A DNA stretch of 64,000 nt from an uncultured Lachnospiraceae bacterium (lineage in GTDB: Bacteria > Bacillota > Clostridia > Lachnospirales > Lachnospiraceae). Position 1 is the first letter of the stretch, and every line of letters begins with the position of its first letter. Shown piece after piece: positions 33,912-43,246 of this stretch. The stretch spans positions 1 to 64,000 of the forward strand of contig CAMWSU010000003.1 in the NCBI GenBank assembly GCA_947176965.1. The letters run 5' to 3'. A program made the translations under genes and the position numbers. The notes beneath the pieces were generated by a model. The model was not told the origin of the DNA, made no database searches, and was given only the letters and a program-made list of their open reading frames with translations.

Positions 33912-34970
33912 ATGGCAGAAACAAATTTGAATGAAGCAGCAGAAGGGGCAAAAAAGGAGATCACACTGAGATTCAGTAAAGGTCTTGTCGGAAAAGAATT
34001 TCAGTCTAAAAGTAAGATCGACTGCACGGAAATCCGTATTCCCAATCAGGATGCGGAAGACAAAAGACCGTGGCAGACGTTTGTGATCAGGACAGAAAAT
34101 CTTCACGAGAGTCAGGATGGAAAAAGTGTGTGGATCAATCTTCCGGCAGAAGGAAATACTACACTTTCGCGGTCGGTCGTACTCGGAGAGACGCCTGAAG
34201 GTAAGAAGGAATGGGGAACGGAGAAAACAACCGTTACCAACAGAGAATTAAAAAAGCTGATTGAGAGGGAGCTCACGCTCAAATTCGCCAAAGGTCTTGT
34301 CGGAGATGAATTTCAGGGGAAGGACGGGATAAGCTACAGAGAAATCCGTATTCCCAATCAGGATCCGGAAGATAAAAGAAAGTGGCAGACGTTTGTTGTA
34401 AAAGCCAATCATGTCCATGATAATCAGTTTAGCGAAGGCAAAGGCATGTGGCTGAAAGTTCCGGCAGAGGGTACTACCACGCTTTCGCGGTCAGTCATCG
34501 TCGGTGAAAAGCCTGACGGTACTAAGGAGTGGGGAACGGAGAAAACGACCGTTACCAACAGGGAATTGAAAAAGCTGGTTGAGGCGTATAAAGAGAGGCC
34601 GCGTGAATCTGCATTAGAAAAACAAGCTGCTTATGAGGCTGCTGTAAATGAGATCATGGCGGATCCGAAATTGGCTGAGGTTGGAAAAGCGGAGCAGCTC
34701 ATCAACCTGACGGAAGATTACGAAAAAGTCAGTTTCACGATGGATCAGAAAAACGATATATGCGATCATGCGTATCAGACAAAAGATGTGGCGGGAACCC
34801 TCACTTTGATTCGAACAATGTCAGAACAGATGAGGAGTGGAAACAAAGAGGAGAGGCCTCGCGAGTCCGTCATGGATAAGCTTGCAGAGAAAAAGTCAGA
34901 GGCGGCCAGTCAGATCGCAAACGCAGAGCCGAGAGAAAAAGACCGGTCCCGCGAAAATGCAATAGGATAA
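33912..34970 (+). CDS. Unknown ICE protein with a tandem-duplicated domain
   Basis: The ATG at 33912 follows AAAGGAG. The 352-residue protein has two copies of a roughly 100-residue domain. Each begins TLRFSKGLVGKEFQ / TLKFAKGLVGDEFQ, continues EIRIPNQDxEDKRxWQTFV and ends WGTEKTTVTNRELKKL. The identity between them is high, pointing to a recent duplication. The C-terminal third is helical with two copies of an ERPRESxxxK motif (RPRESALEK and RPRESVMDKL). No family function is known to me. It lies between coupling protein and Maff2, within the transfer region, preceded by the palindrome. Confidence 0.8.
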   Translation: MAETNLNEAAEGAKKEITLRFSKGLVGKEFQSKSKIDCTEIRIPNQDAEDKRPWQTFVIRTENLHESQDGKSVWINLPAEGNTTLSRSVVLGETPEGKKEWGTEKTTVTNRELKKLIERELTLKFAKGLVGDEFQGKDGISYREIRIPNQDPEDKRKWQTFVVKANHVHDNQFSEGKGMWLKVPAEGTTTLSRSVIVGEKPDGTKEWGTEKTTVTNRELKKLVEAYKERPRESALEKQAAYEAAVNEIMADPKLAEVGKAEQLINLTEDYEKVSFTMDQKNDICDHAYQTKDVAGTLTLIRTMSEQMRSGNKEERPRESVMDKLAEKKSEAASQIANAEPREKDRSRENAIG

Positions 34971-34981
34971 CAAAAATGTAA

Positions 34982-34997
34982 TATGCGACGTCGCATA
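34982..34997. repeat. Interspersed palindrome copy 2
   Basis: TATGCGACGTCGCATA, the 16-bp core of the palindrome, 12 bases after the preceding stop and 76 bases before Maff2. Confidence 0.88.
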
Positions 34998-35011
34998 AAA
35001 ATTTGTTCGCA

Positions 35012-35041
35012 CCTTTCTGTATTCACGGAAAGGCTTTTTTA
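35012..35041 (+). terminator. Intrinsic terminator before the Maff2 gene
   Basis: CCTTTC-GT pairs with AC-GAAAGG and is followed by seven Ts. Confidence 0.75.
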
Positions 35042-35073
35042 TTGCTAAAAATAAGAAAAAGGAGAGTATGATT

Positions 35074-35289
35074 ATGATTATTGATGCGATTATCAGTCTT
35101 GCAAGTACGGCAGTACAGGCATTGGGCGCGGCCCAGGGTGTTATGGGTCTTATCACCTATGGTGAGGGTCATTCCCAACAAAACGCCGCAAAAAAGGATG
35201 AGGGTTTTAATAAGATCGTCGGTGGCGTGATTATCATTATTGTTGGCACTGTTCTTGTTCCGCAGCTTGGTCAGTTCTTCTCTGCCTGA
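35074..35289 (+). CDS. Maff2-family small membrane protein
   Basis: The 71-residue protein has two hydrophobic segments, about 4-28 and 48-68, separated by a polar loop GEGHSQQNAAKKDEG. It is the Maff2-type protein always found directly upstream of virB6 in CTn4/Tn1549 elements. By size and topology it resembles VirB2-like pilin or channel subunits; this role is inferred. A second ATG at 35068 is possible, but 35074 is better spaced from GGAG. Confidence 0.88.
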   Translation: MIIDAIISLASTAVQALGAAQGVMGLITYGEGHSQQNAAKKDEGFNKIVGGVIIIIVGTVLVPQLGQFFSA

Positions 35290-35302
35290 AAAGGAGTAGG
35301 AT

Positions 35303-36283
35303 ATGTGGAAAGATCTATTAACACTAAGGATGCACAGTCCGATGCTTGCGGATTTTGATTGGTTACATCCAATTGAGTCCACGAAAGAGAGCATTTCTGA
35401 ATTTGTCGATGGTCTCATCCAAGGCATCTTCCGATCTCTGTATGAAGGCCTTTACAATTCCTGTGAAAGCTCGTTTTCCGGACTGTTTGATTCGCTGAAT
35501 AAGAATGTCGGTGACGCAGCGGGCACTTTGACACAGACGCCGCAGGGATGGAGCGAAGCGGCATATAATACAGTCAAAAGTGTATCAGAAAATGCCTTTC
35601 TGCCGATCGCGGCATCGTTCATCACGGTGATCTTCTGCTGGGAGCTGATCCGGATGGTGCAGGATTCCAACTCCATGCAGCATATCACAACCGATAAGAT
35701 CGTAGTTGCCCTGTTAAAGCTCGGCGTCTGCCTGATGGTCTGCAGCAAGGCATTTGACATTGTGATGGCATTTTTTGAGCTTGGGGCGTCCGCGACAACG
35801 ATGCTGGCGGACACCACGGAAAATACATTTGGCGAGGGATTGACGTTTAGTAACCTGGTGACGCCGCCGGGTGAGATGAGCAGGGTTTCTTTTTCGGACA
35901 TCATGGAAGTATTGTGGTATCTGATCATCATATGGATCGGCAGGATCATGATCATTGTTGCAGGATGCATCATATATGTGCGCTGCGTGCTATGGTTTTT
36001 GGAGCTGCTCATCTATTCTTCAGCAGCTCCGATCCCGTATTCAACATGGATGAATAAAGAGTGGTCGCAGGTTGGCATGAATTATACAAGAAAGATGCTG
36101 TCTCTTGTGTTCCAGGGACCATTTATGCTGCTGCTCTTTGCCATTTACGGCGGCGTGTTGAACGGAATACAAGCGGATGACTTTACGATCACCATGATCA
36201 TGGTGATCGGCTGCGGATTTGCATTGAATATGATGATGTTCAAGGTATCAACCATCACAGACAGCATCTTCAATGCGCACTAA
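35303..36283 (+). CDS. VirB6/TrbL-like channel protein (CD1112-like)
   Basis: The 326-residue integral membrane protein has about five to six helices in its second half (about 100-125, 137-160, 200-235, 260-285, 295-315). The amphipathic N-terminus starts MWKDLLTLRMHSPMLADFDW. Segments WYLIIIWIGRIMIIVAGCI and SSAAPIPYSTWMNKEW match the VirB6-like proteins of clostridial ICEs. It is expected to form the inner-membrane part of the conjugation pore together with VirB4. It follows Maff2 by 13 bases. Confidence 0.88.
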   Translation: MWKDLLTLRMHSPMLADFDWLHPIESTKESISEFVDGLIQGIFRSLYEGLYNSCESSFSGLFDSLNKNVGDAAGTLTQTPQGWSEAAYNTVKSVSENAFLPIAASFITVIFCWELIRMVQDSNSMQHITTDKIVVALLKLGVCLMVCSKAFDIVMAFFELGASATTMLADTTENTFGEGLTFSNLVTPPGEMSRVSFSDIMEVLWYLIIIWIGRIMIIVAGCIIYVRCVLWFLELLIYSSAAPIPYSTWMNKEWSQVGMNYTRKMLSLVFQGPFMLLLFAIYGGVLNGIQADDFTITMIMVIGCGFALNMMMFKVSTITDSIFNAH

Positions 36284-36294
36284 GTGTTTGCGTT

Positions 36295-36312
36295 TTATGC
36301 GACGTCGCATAA
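36295..36312. repeat. Interspersed palindrome copy 3
   Basis: Perfect TTATGCGACGTCGCATAA, 12 bases after virB6 and 38 bases before virB4. Confidence 0.9.
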
Positions 36313-36350
36313 AGCTCAAACGATCAGAAGTGAGGTGAAAGGGTAATAAC

Positions 36351-39272
36351 ATGGCATACATCAATATGACAAAGGATTTTTCGCAGGTGAAAAGGACGCT
36401 TCCGGGCATCAATCTGACGAAACGGCAGCTGCTCGCTGGTGTAATCTCATTGATCGTCGGCATTCCCGTCTTTTTTATCTGCAAAGTAAAGCTGAAGATG
36501 GATGTGACATTTTCAGCGGTAGCGTTATGTATCGCGGCCGCGCCGTTTGCATTCTGTATATTGTTCAAAAAAGATAATCTTGGGATCGAGAAATGGGCGA
36601 AGTATTTTTACGACGCCCATTTCCTGCGTAATTCGGAGCGGCCATACATGACAGATAACATGTATGAGATCTTACAGAGACAGGAGCTATTAAAGAAGGA
36701 GGTGGAATCCATTGTGTTCAAAGGAAAAAGCCCAAAAGAAATCCGGCAGATAAAGGAAGCAGGGGTATCCAGCGAGATCACGGTGGGCAGAGGGGCAAAT
36801 AAGCGGAAGATCACGATCCCGCTCAAAGGCCGCATTGATCAGAAGACCAAAAAGGAGCTGGAAAAAGCAGTCGAGAAAGCAAAGGTCAAGGGAGTCATAC
36901 CGGTATCCGCACAGGACACGATACCGTATAAGATTCCGTATGCGGACGGCATTTTTGAGTCTGCGGACGGTTATTTCACCATGACGATCGCGTTTGAAGA
37001 TATTACCTATCAGCTGCTTGATAATGCACCGAAAAACATTCTTTTTGAGCGTTGGTGCAATCTCTTAAATTATTTCGATCCGGACATCCATTTTCAGTTT
37101 AACTATGCCAATATGGAGCTGAATAAGGAGGAATATGAAAGAGACTTCGCGATTCCGCAGCAGTCGGATGCGTTTAACCGTGTCCGGAAAGAGTATTCCG
37201 GCATGCTCTTAAATCAGTTGTCAAAAGGTACCAATAATCTGCGCAAGGAGCGTTATCTGACTTTTGGCATCCATGCGACGGATTATAAGAGCGCAAAATT
37301 AAAACTGGTAAAGATCTGCAAGCAGCTTGAGCGGTACCTGCGCAGGCTGAACAGCCGCAGCAAAGTGTTAGATGGCTATGCAAGGCTGGAGCTGCTGTTC
37401 CGGATCTTTCATCCCGGTACGCCGGATAAGCTGCTTTGGAATTTTGATCTTCCGGTAAATTCCGGATTGTCAAGCAAAGATTTTATCGCTCCGTCGTCCT
37501 TTTCGTTCAAGTACGGACCGGAACTGAATGCGACAAAGTATTTCCGTGTCGGAGACAGGGTGGGCGCGGTCAATGTTGTCAAGGTCTTTGCTTCCGACAT
37601 GGAGGATCGCATTATAGCGGATATTTTGAATATTGACAGCAACGTATGGGTATCCATTCATGCGGATTCGCTCGACCGGAAGGAGGCGTTACAGCTCGCG
37701 ACGGAGAATCTGACTGACATACAGGGCATGATCATGAGAAATCAGAAGGATGCCGTAAAGAGTGGTTATGACATGGATCTGCTCCCGCCGGAGCTTCAGT
37801 CCTATAAGGATGCCGGCGATAAGCTCTACCACGACCTGCAGCGGAAGGATGAGCAGTTATTTAATACAACGATCACGATTGTCCAGACGGCCGCCACAAG
37901 AAAGGAGCTGGAGAACAACATCTTTGAGCTGAACGGTGTCTTATCCGCTTATCAGAGCCGCCTTGAAAGGCTGGACTTCCGGCAGGAGCAGGGGTATATG
38001 AGTTCTTTACCACTTGGCAATAACAGCATTGCAGTCAGCCGGACTTTTACGACAACAGACATGGCGATCTTCATTCCGTTTACGACAAAGGAGCTGTATA
38101 ACAGCGACGGGCAGTATTACGGCATGAACAGCCTCTCAAACAATGTCATCATGGTAAACCGAAAAAAACTGGTCAATCCGAATGCACTGATATTCGGTAT
38201 GCCCGGATTTGGGAAGACATTCTTCGGAAAGCGGGAGATCCTCGATATGTTCTTGAAAACAGATGATGACCGGCTCATCATCGACCCGGAGGGAGAGTAT
38301 AAGCACTTAGTCAGGATGCTGCATGGGCAGGTCATCCGCATATCGCTTGCATCGGATGTGCATATCAATCCTTTGGAAATTGACTTAAATGTTAAAAATG
38401 AACAGGATGGTGATTATGATCCGATCGCTGCGAAGTGTAACTTTGTCACATCCATGTGTGAGCTGATCTTAGGAAACAATGCCGTCCTCGGTAAAAAAGA
38501 ACTGGCCGTGATCGACGAGGCCTGCAAGAACATTTATTATCGATTTGCGCAGGATCCGGTTCCTGAAAAAATGCCGATCATAGAAGATCTGTATAACGAG
38601 CTTCAGCACATGGAAGGCGAGAAAGGCGCGATCGGAAAGGATCTGTCTATCGCGCTTTCCAGGTATACAAGCGGAACGCTGTCGTATTTTAACCACCGTT
38701 CCAATGTAGACATCAATGCAAGGCTGGTGTGCTTTGACTTAAAAGAGATGGATAAGAACCAGCGTGACCTTACCATGCTGATCGTGCAGGACCTGATCTG
38801 GAACCGTGTCGCGAAAAACCGGGAACTTGGGAAATTTACATGGGTGGACATTGATGAGTTCCATACACTGCTGAAAAGTCCGACTACGGCGGCATATAGC
38901 GTAGATATGTGGAAACGTTTTAGGAAATGGGGCGGGATCCCGACGGGACTCACCCAAAATATCAAAGATCTGTTCCGGTCTCCGGAGATACAGAACATTT
39001 TGGATACGACAAACTTTATCGCGATGTTGAACCAGTCGGGTGATGATGCAAGGCTGCTCGCAGAGCATTTAGATCTGTCAGAGGAGGAGGAAAACTATAT
39101 CAAGACCGGTGAGCCGGGAAAAGGACTTTTGTGGGTGGAGTCGTCCAAGGTACCGTTTGAGGATGATTTCCCGAAAAACACGATGTGCTATAAGGTCATG
39201 ACAACGCGCCCGGAAGAAATGCTGCGGGATCATGCAGGGAAGAAACAGCTGCCCAAAAGAAAACCAGCTTAA
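36351..39272 (+). CDS. PrgI-VirB4 fusion: conjugation ATPase (CD1110-like)
   Basis: The 973-residue protein starts with a PrgI-type membrane domain (about residues 1-110; LTKRQLLAGVISLIVGIPVF, two helices). It continues into a complete VirB4 ATPase with Walker A GMPGFGKT (616-623) and Walker B WVDIDEF near 831-837. Conserved DPEGEYK and GLTQNIKDL segments are present. VirB4 powers channel assembly and substrate transfer. In many Gram-positive elements prgI and virB4 are separate genes; here they form one reading frame. The palindrome precedes the gene. Confidence 0.93.
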   Translation: MAYINMTKDFSQVKRTLPGINLTKRQLLAGVISLIVGIPVFFICKVKLKMDVTFSAVALCIAAAPFAFCILFKKDNLGIEKWAKYFYDAHFLRNSERPYMTDNMYEILQRQELLKKEVESIVFKGKSPKEIRQIKEAGVSSEITVGRGANKRKITIPLKGRIDQKTKKELEKAVEKAKVKGVIPVSAQDTIPYKIPYADGIFESADGYFTMTIAFEDITYQLLDNAPKNILFERWCNLLNYFDPDIHFQFNYANMELNKEEYERDFAIPQQSDAFNRVRKEYSGMLLNQLSKGTNNLRKERYLTFGIHATDYKSAKLKLVKICKQLERYLRRLNSRSKVLDGYARLELLFRIFHPGTPDKLLWNFDLPVNSGLSSKDFIAPSSFSFKYGPELNATKYFRVGDRVGAVNVVKVFASDMEDRIIADILNIDSNVWVSIHADSLDRKEALQLATENLTDIQGMIMRNQKDAVKSGYDMDLLPPELQSYKDAGDKLYHDLQRKDEQLFNTTITIVQTAATRKELENNIFELNGVLSAYQSRLERLDFRQEQGYMSSLPLGNNSIAVSRTFTTTDMAIFIPFTTKELYNSDGQYYGMNSLSNNVIMVNRKKLVNPNALIFGMPGFGKTFFGKREILDMFLKTDDDRLIIDPEGEYKHLVRMLHGQVIRISLASDVHINPLEIDLNVKNEQDGDYDPIAAKCNFVTSMCELILGNNAVLGKKELAVIDEACKNIYYRFAQDPVPEKMPIIEDLYNELQHMEGEKGAIGKDLSIALSRYTSGTLSYFNHRSNVDINARLVCFDLKEMDKNQRDLTMLIVQDLIWNRVAKNRELGKFTWVDIDEFHTLLKSPTTAAYSVDMWKRFRKWGGIPTGLTQNIKDLFRSPEIQNILDTTNFIAMLNQSGDDARLLAEHLDLSEEEENYIKTGEPGKGLLWVESSKVPFEDDFPKNTMCYKVMTTRPEEMLRDHAGKKQLPKRKPA

Positions 39273-39276
39273 AAAT

Positions 39277-39294
39277 TTATGCGACGTCGCATAA
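39277..39294. repeat. Interspersed palindrome copy 4
   Basis: Perfect TTATGCGACGTCGCATAA, 5 bases after the virB4 stop and just upstream of the GAAAGGAG Shine-Dalgarno of the next gene. Confidence 0.9.
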
Positions 39295-39309
39295 GAAAGG
39301 AGCGTAACC

Positions 39310-41400
39310 ATGGCGGAGATCAGCAACGAGAATTATGAGTTCGGCCGGGAAAACACGAAACAGCAGTTCCACGGCGGTACGGCGGACAAAGCCATGAATG
39401 AAACGAGCCATAAGCAGAAGTTTCAGCGTACGGATAGTTATATCAAAGCAAATAGTGATCCGGCTTTTCGAGATGCCGGTGGTGGCCGTTATGATTATGA
39501 GGCATCTGCGGCAGCTGACCTGCCGCCGCCGGATCAAAACGAAAACCAGTGGCAGCGTTATACGAATACGGTCGAAGTAGATCCTGTGAACCCTGATATA
39601 CATACGCCTGCTATGCCTGCATTTGGACAGGCGGAAGCTCCGTCGCCATATTTCAAGTCAACGGATGAGAAGATCCGGGATTTGGATGCACGCTCGGCGA
39701 AGATGCAGGAAAAAATCGACAAATATGACGACGCCAGAGGGAGTGCGGATGCGAGAAAGAAGGTCAAAGAGTATGGAGGAAAGGACGGGGGTGATGAGGG
39801 CGGAGTCCGGGTACGGGTCAGGCGGGAATATTATAAAGGGCAGAGAATTCGGAGCAGTAACCGGCTCATAAGCCGAAACCGTACCGAACGATGGTATGAC
39901 GATGACAGTTCCCGTGCCCACCGGCAGCTGACAAAACGGGAGTATGACGAGTACCTTGGGAAGCAGTCGAGACGGCGCATCGAAAGAGAAGCGGCAGGCC
40001 GTCTGCTTTTCCGAAAGACCACGGAGCTGCTGAAAGATGAGAGTATGCGGGACGATGAGATGATCGGGGACATGAAGAGACGTACCGGCAGATTACTGCG
40101 TGGGCAGGCATATCTGACACGGCGTAATATCCGGACGCTGAAGAAATATAACAGCGCGTTCTACCGGCTTGAGTTTACGCAGGATAAGCAGCAGCTTCTC
40201 GCGATGAAGCGGCAGCGTTTACAACAAAGAAAGCAGAAGGAGGAGCTGAAAAAGCAGCTCCGGGAAGCGAAAACGAGGGAACAGAAAAAGAAACTGAAGA
40301 AAGCAATGGTTCAGCATCAGCGGGCGGAGAATGGGAATTTTCTTCGCCGAACGAGACAGAACATCCTTACCGGGAGAAAGAAACGGCAATACGAGAAACA
40401 GGTCAGAAAGCATGTTTCCAAGATTGCATTTGCTGCTGCCGGTTTTTTTGTATCCCTGATGGCATCGCTGATCGTTCTGTTCCTGATCATCTTTGCTGTT
40501 TCGTACGGCGGTTCCGAGACAGCAGGCAATACGATATCCATGAATGACTATACGACGCTGACAGAGGCATTGGCATACTTTAATGATCTCGAGACGGAGC
40601 TGGATGTGTATCTGAATGCCGACCGTGACGCTCTTGAGGCGGAGCTGGAGGAGGAATACGGACCGGACATTTATGAATATGTCTATGACCTTGCAGGTTT
40701 CGGTTTTCCGTCAAACAGTCTTATAGGGTATCTGTCCGCCCGGTATGGAACCTTTACGCTTGACGATGTGAAGGGAGAGATGGACAGCCTGTTTGCAGAA
40801 ATGTATCAACTCTCTATCCGGACCGGTTATGCGGAGCGGGATGGCCAAAGGGTAAAGATCTGCTATGTGACACTGACGAAAGGTGATCTGAATGAGATTG
40901 TTCTTGACCGCATAGGAAAGGACGAGTTATTCCCCTTTGTCGGGATTACCCTATCGGGTGGGGGAAAGCAGATATTCAATCCGGTCATGCGGGAGGACTG
41001 GACAGACCGGATCTCATCCAATTTCGGAAGCAGGCTGCACCCGATCGACGGAACGGTCAAGCAGCATAACGGCGTGGATATTGCTGTCCCGGAAGGTACC
41101 AGATTATATTCCGCCGTCAGCGGAACCGTTACAGTGGCACAGTATTCCAACAGTGCGGGGTATATGGTCACAGTGACGGCCGAAAACGGGTACAAGGTCA
41201 CTTTTATGCATATGAAATCGTATATCGTGGCCGTTAATCAGACCATAGAGGCCGGACAGTTTATCGGATTATCCGGGAACACGGGAAATTCAACCGGGCC
41301 GCATCTGCATCTTGCAGTGCAGAAGCCGGATGGAGCATATAACAATCCGATCCTGTATATACCCACGTCGGCGGCATCGAGAGAGGAAGAAACAAATTGA
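39310..41400 (+). CDS. Conjugation-associated M23 peptidoglycan endopeptidase (CD1108-like)
   Basis: The 696-residue protein has a long charged cytoplasmic N-terminus (1-365), rich in R/K/E coiled coil. One membrane helix (about 370-397) is followed by an extracytoplasmic part with a C-terminal M23 domain. Its zinc ligands are His586 and Asp590 (HNGVDI) and the HLH pair near 665-667, with NYxHM-like FMHMKS between. M23 enzymes cut peptide cross-links; here the enzyme should open the wall for the conjugation channel, like VirB1. It overlaps nothing; the next gene starts 16 bases on. Confidence 0.92.
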   Translation: MAEISNENYEFGRENTKQQFHGGTADKAMNETSHKQKFQRTDSYIKANSDPAFRDAGGGRYDYEASAAADLPPPDQNENQWQRYTNTVEVDPVNPDIHTPAMPAFGQAEAPSPYFKSTDEKIRDLDARSAKMQEKIDKYDDARGSADARKKVKEYGGKDGGDEGGVRVRVRREYYKGQRIRSSNRLISRNRTERWYDDDSSRAHRQLTKREYDEYLGKQSRRRIEREAAGRLLFRKTTELLKDESMRDDEMIGDMKRRTGRLLRGQAYLTRRNIRTLKKYNSAFYRLEFTQDKQQLLAMKRQRLQQRKQKEELKKQLREAKTREQKKKLKKAMVQHQRAENGNFLRRTRQNILTGRKKRQYEKQVRKHVSKIAFAAAGFFVSLMASLIVLFLIIFAVSYGGSETAGNTISMNDYTTLTEALAYFNDLETELDVYLNADRDALEAELEEEYGPDIYEYVYDLAGFGFPSNSLIGYLSARYGTFTLDDVKGEMDSLFAEMYQLSIRTGYAERDGQRVKICYVTLTKGDLNEIVLDRIGKDELFPFVGITLSGGGKQIFNPVMREDWTDRISSNFGSRLHPIDGTVKQHNGVDIAVPEGTRLYSAVSGTVTVAQYSNSAGYMVTVTAENGYKVTFMHMKSYIVAVNQTIEAGQFIGLSGNTGNSTGPHLHLAVQKPDGAYNNPILYIPTSAASREEETN

Positions 41401-41415
41401 GAGGAGGCATTTCAT

Positions 41416-41751
41416 TTGAAATCATTGGAGCAATTGGGCAATCTATTGAAAAAAGAGGAGGAGGCAGCAGAAAAACACCGAAAAAAGGCGGCAGATCTCA
41501 AAAAGCAGATCGAGTTATATCGCAGTTATGCAGCGCAAAAGAAGTTGAATTCCTTAAATTTGTCCGGCTCAGAGTACGACAAGGTCATGACATTACTTGC
41601 ATCCGGCAAAATGAATGTTCTTGCCGCTGCGGAATACGTCTTGGCAGAGTCAGACAGCAACGCAGCGGAAGAGCGTGAGGATCATGAAGAATCAGATTCA
41701 CCAGGTGAAAGAATGGCTGAAAGGAGGGAAGATTCTTTTGAAGAGAATTAA
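41416..41751 (+). CDS. DUF4315-family small coiled-coil protein
   Basis: A TTG start follows GAGGAGG. The 111-residue protein is mostly helical (LKKEEEAAEKHRKKAADLKK) with LSGSEYDKVMTLLASGKMN, as in DUF4315 proteins that follow the wall hydrolase gene in CTn4-like ICEs. An acidic tail ends it. Its function is unknown. It overlaps the next gene by about 14 bases, indicating coupled translation. Confidence 0.82.
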   Translation: MKSLEQLGNLLKKEEEAAEKHRKKAADLKKQIELYRSYAAQKKLNSLNLSGSEYDKVMTLLASGKMNVLAAAEYVLAESDSNAAEEREDHEESDSPGERMAERREDSFEEN

Positions 41752-43243
41752 GCAGATTTTGAAAAATGTATTACCGGTTTTTGCGGTGATCATAGTGATT
41801 TGCATCGGATATTTGATCAAACCGCTCCTGACACAAAATACTCCTGAAGAAGATGTAAGTGCGGCCGCGGAGGATCTGATAATGAGCAGCGCAGCGACAG
41901 GGGAACCGGTGACGGAAGAACCCGTTATGACGGTGGAACAGACGGATCCTCCGCTGCCACAGGAGGAGCTAACAGATCAGGATCTGCTCCCGGAGCCGGA
42001 GCAGCCGGAGGAGAAAACGGTCGCGGTGCTTTCCTATGCACCACTCGCGCTGTGCGATCTGTATGCGGAGCGCGGGACAACTGCTGCGTTTCAGTGCTTT
42101 TATGACGGGGCAGAGGAATATCGGTGGGAATATTATGACATAACAGTGAGAAACTGGGCGGAGATCGAGGATGTCCAAAGCGGATATGATGACCTTGGAC
42201 GGCAGGTATCCTGTGTCAATGTAGAGGCGTCTAATGAAAATAACGGAATAATGATCCGGTGCCGGATCTCGTTTCCTGATATGGATGTCACGATCACGGA
42301 GACGGCGTGCCTATACGTGCTGGATAAGAGCGTGAGGGGTGTGACGGTCGGTGACTTGTATACGGACGCACAAAAGTATATTTATATCCACATGATACCG
42401 GTGACCGTTACATATGAAGATGGCACGGCGGAAGAGATCACCGGATTGTCAGGACTTCATTTTTTGGAAACGGAAGTAAAGAATGTGGAGGAAGGTGTTT
42501 CCCTTGCCGGCAATCCGATCGAAACAGTGACAACGGTCATAACAGAAACGGATTATCAATATTTTGATTACGGAGCAAATGAAGTAAACTTACGCTATCA
42601 TCCGGCCGAGCTATCGGAAAAGAAAATTGACATAGCAGCTACATTCAGCGGTACAGATCAAAATCCGCCTGTCATATCACATGTGGATTTTTCTGATTAT
42701 AAGATCAGTTCGGGCGCTGATTCCGTTGAAGTGTTGGTCACGATCATGGCCGAGGATGATATTACCCCGTATCCGTTTCTTCAGTATGCAATACTGCCCA
42801 AAGGACAGGAGCCGACGGAGGCAGACTGGAGAAACAGGAACTGCTTCAAAAAAGAATTTGATCAAAATGGCACATGGATCATCTATTGCCGGGATCAGTA
42901 CGGCAACATCGGATCATATGAGAAAAATATCATCGTGTCTGATTCCGATGCGCCGGAGATCGCATCTGTTACGTTGGAGAAAGAGGGATGGTATTCATCT
43001 AATACAATCCGTGTGCAGGCGTCGGATGCGCTTTCCCTAACATATTCCTATAGCTGTGCGGAAACAGGGGAAGACAGCGGATTTATTGCGCGGAATGAAT
43101 ACGAGATAACCAGCAATGGTACATGGATAGTCCGTGTCATGGATGCAGCCGGAAATCTATCTACAGAACAGATCTATGTATCCAGTATTGACACACAGAA
43201 TCCCGTGATCAACGGTATTACGACTCAAAAGGAGGAACAGTAA
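41738..43243 (+). CDS. Membrane-anchored surface protein with Ig-like/cadherin-like repeats
   Basis: A TTG at 41738 with AAGGAGGG upstream is preferred over earlier ATGs that lie within the overlapping gene; it gives 501 residues. A basic start and one membrane helix (about 10-30) are followed by a Pro/Glu-rich spacer. The beta-rich ectodomains include DQNPPVISHVDFSDYK and DSDAPEIASVTLEKEGW, patterns of bacterial Ig-like folds, with MDAAGNLS and CRDQYGNIGSYE calcium-loop-like turns. It probably displays at the cell surface and could mediate mating contact. The following genes share these motifs. Confidence 0.72.
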   Translation: MKRIKQILKNVLPVFAVIIVICIGYLIKPLLTQNTPEEDVSAAAEDLIMSSAATGEPVTEEPVMTVEQTDPPLPQEELTDQDLLPEPEQPEEKTVAVLSYAPLALCDLYAERGTTAAFQCFYDGAEEYRWEYYDITVRNWAEIEDVQSGYDDLGRQVSCVNVEASNENNGIMIRCRISFPDMDVTITETACLYVLDKSVRGVTVGDLYTDAQKYIYIHMIPVTVTYEDGTAEEITGLSGLHFLETEVKNVEEGVSLAGNPIETVTTVITETDYQYFDYGANEVNLRYHPAELSEKKIDIAATFSGTDQNPPVISHVDFSDYKISSGADSVEVLVTIMAEDDITPYPFLQYAILPKGQEPTEADWRNRNCFKKEFDQNGTWIIYCRDQYGNIGSYEKNIIVSDSDAPEIASVTLEKEGWYSSNTIRVQASDALSLTYSYSCAETGEDSGFIARNEYEITSNGTWIVRVMDAAGNLSTEQIYVSSIDTQNPVINGITTQKEEQ

Positions 43244-43246
43244 TCT

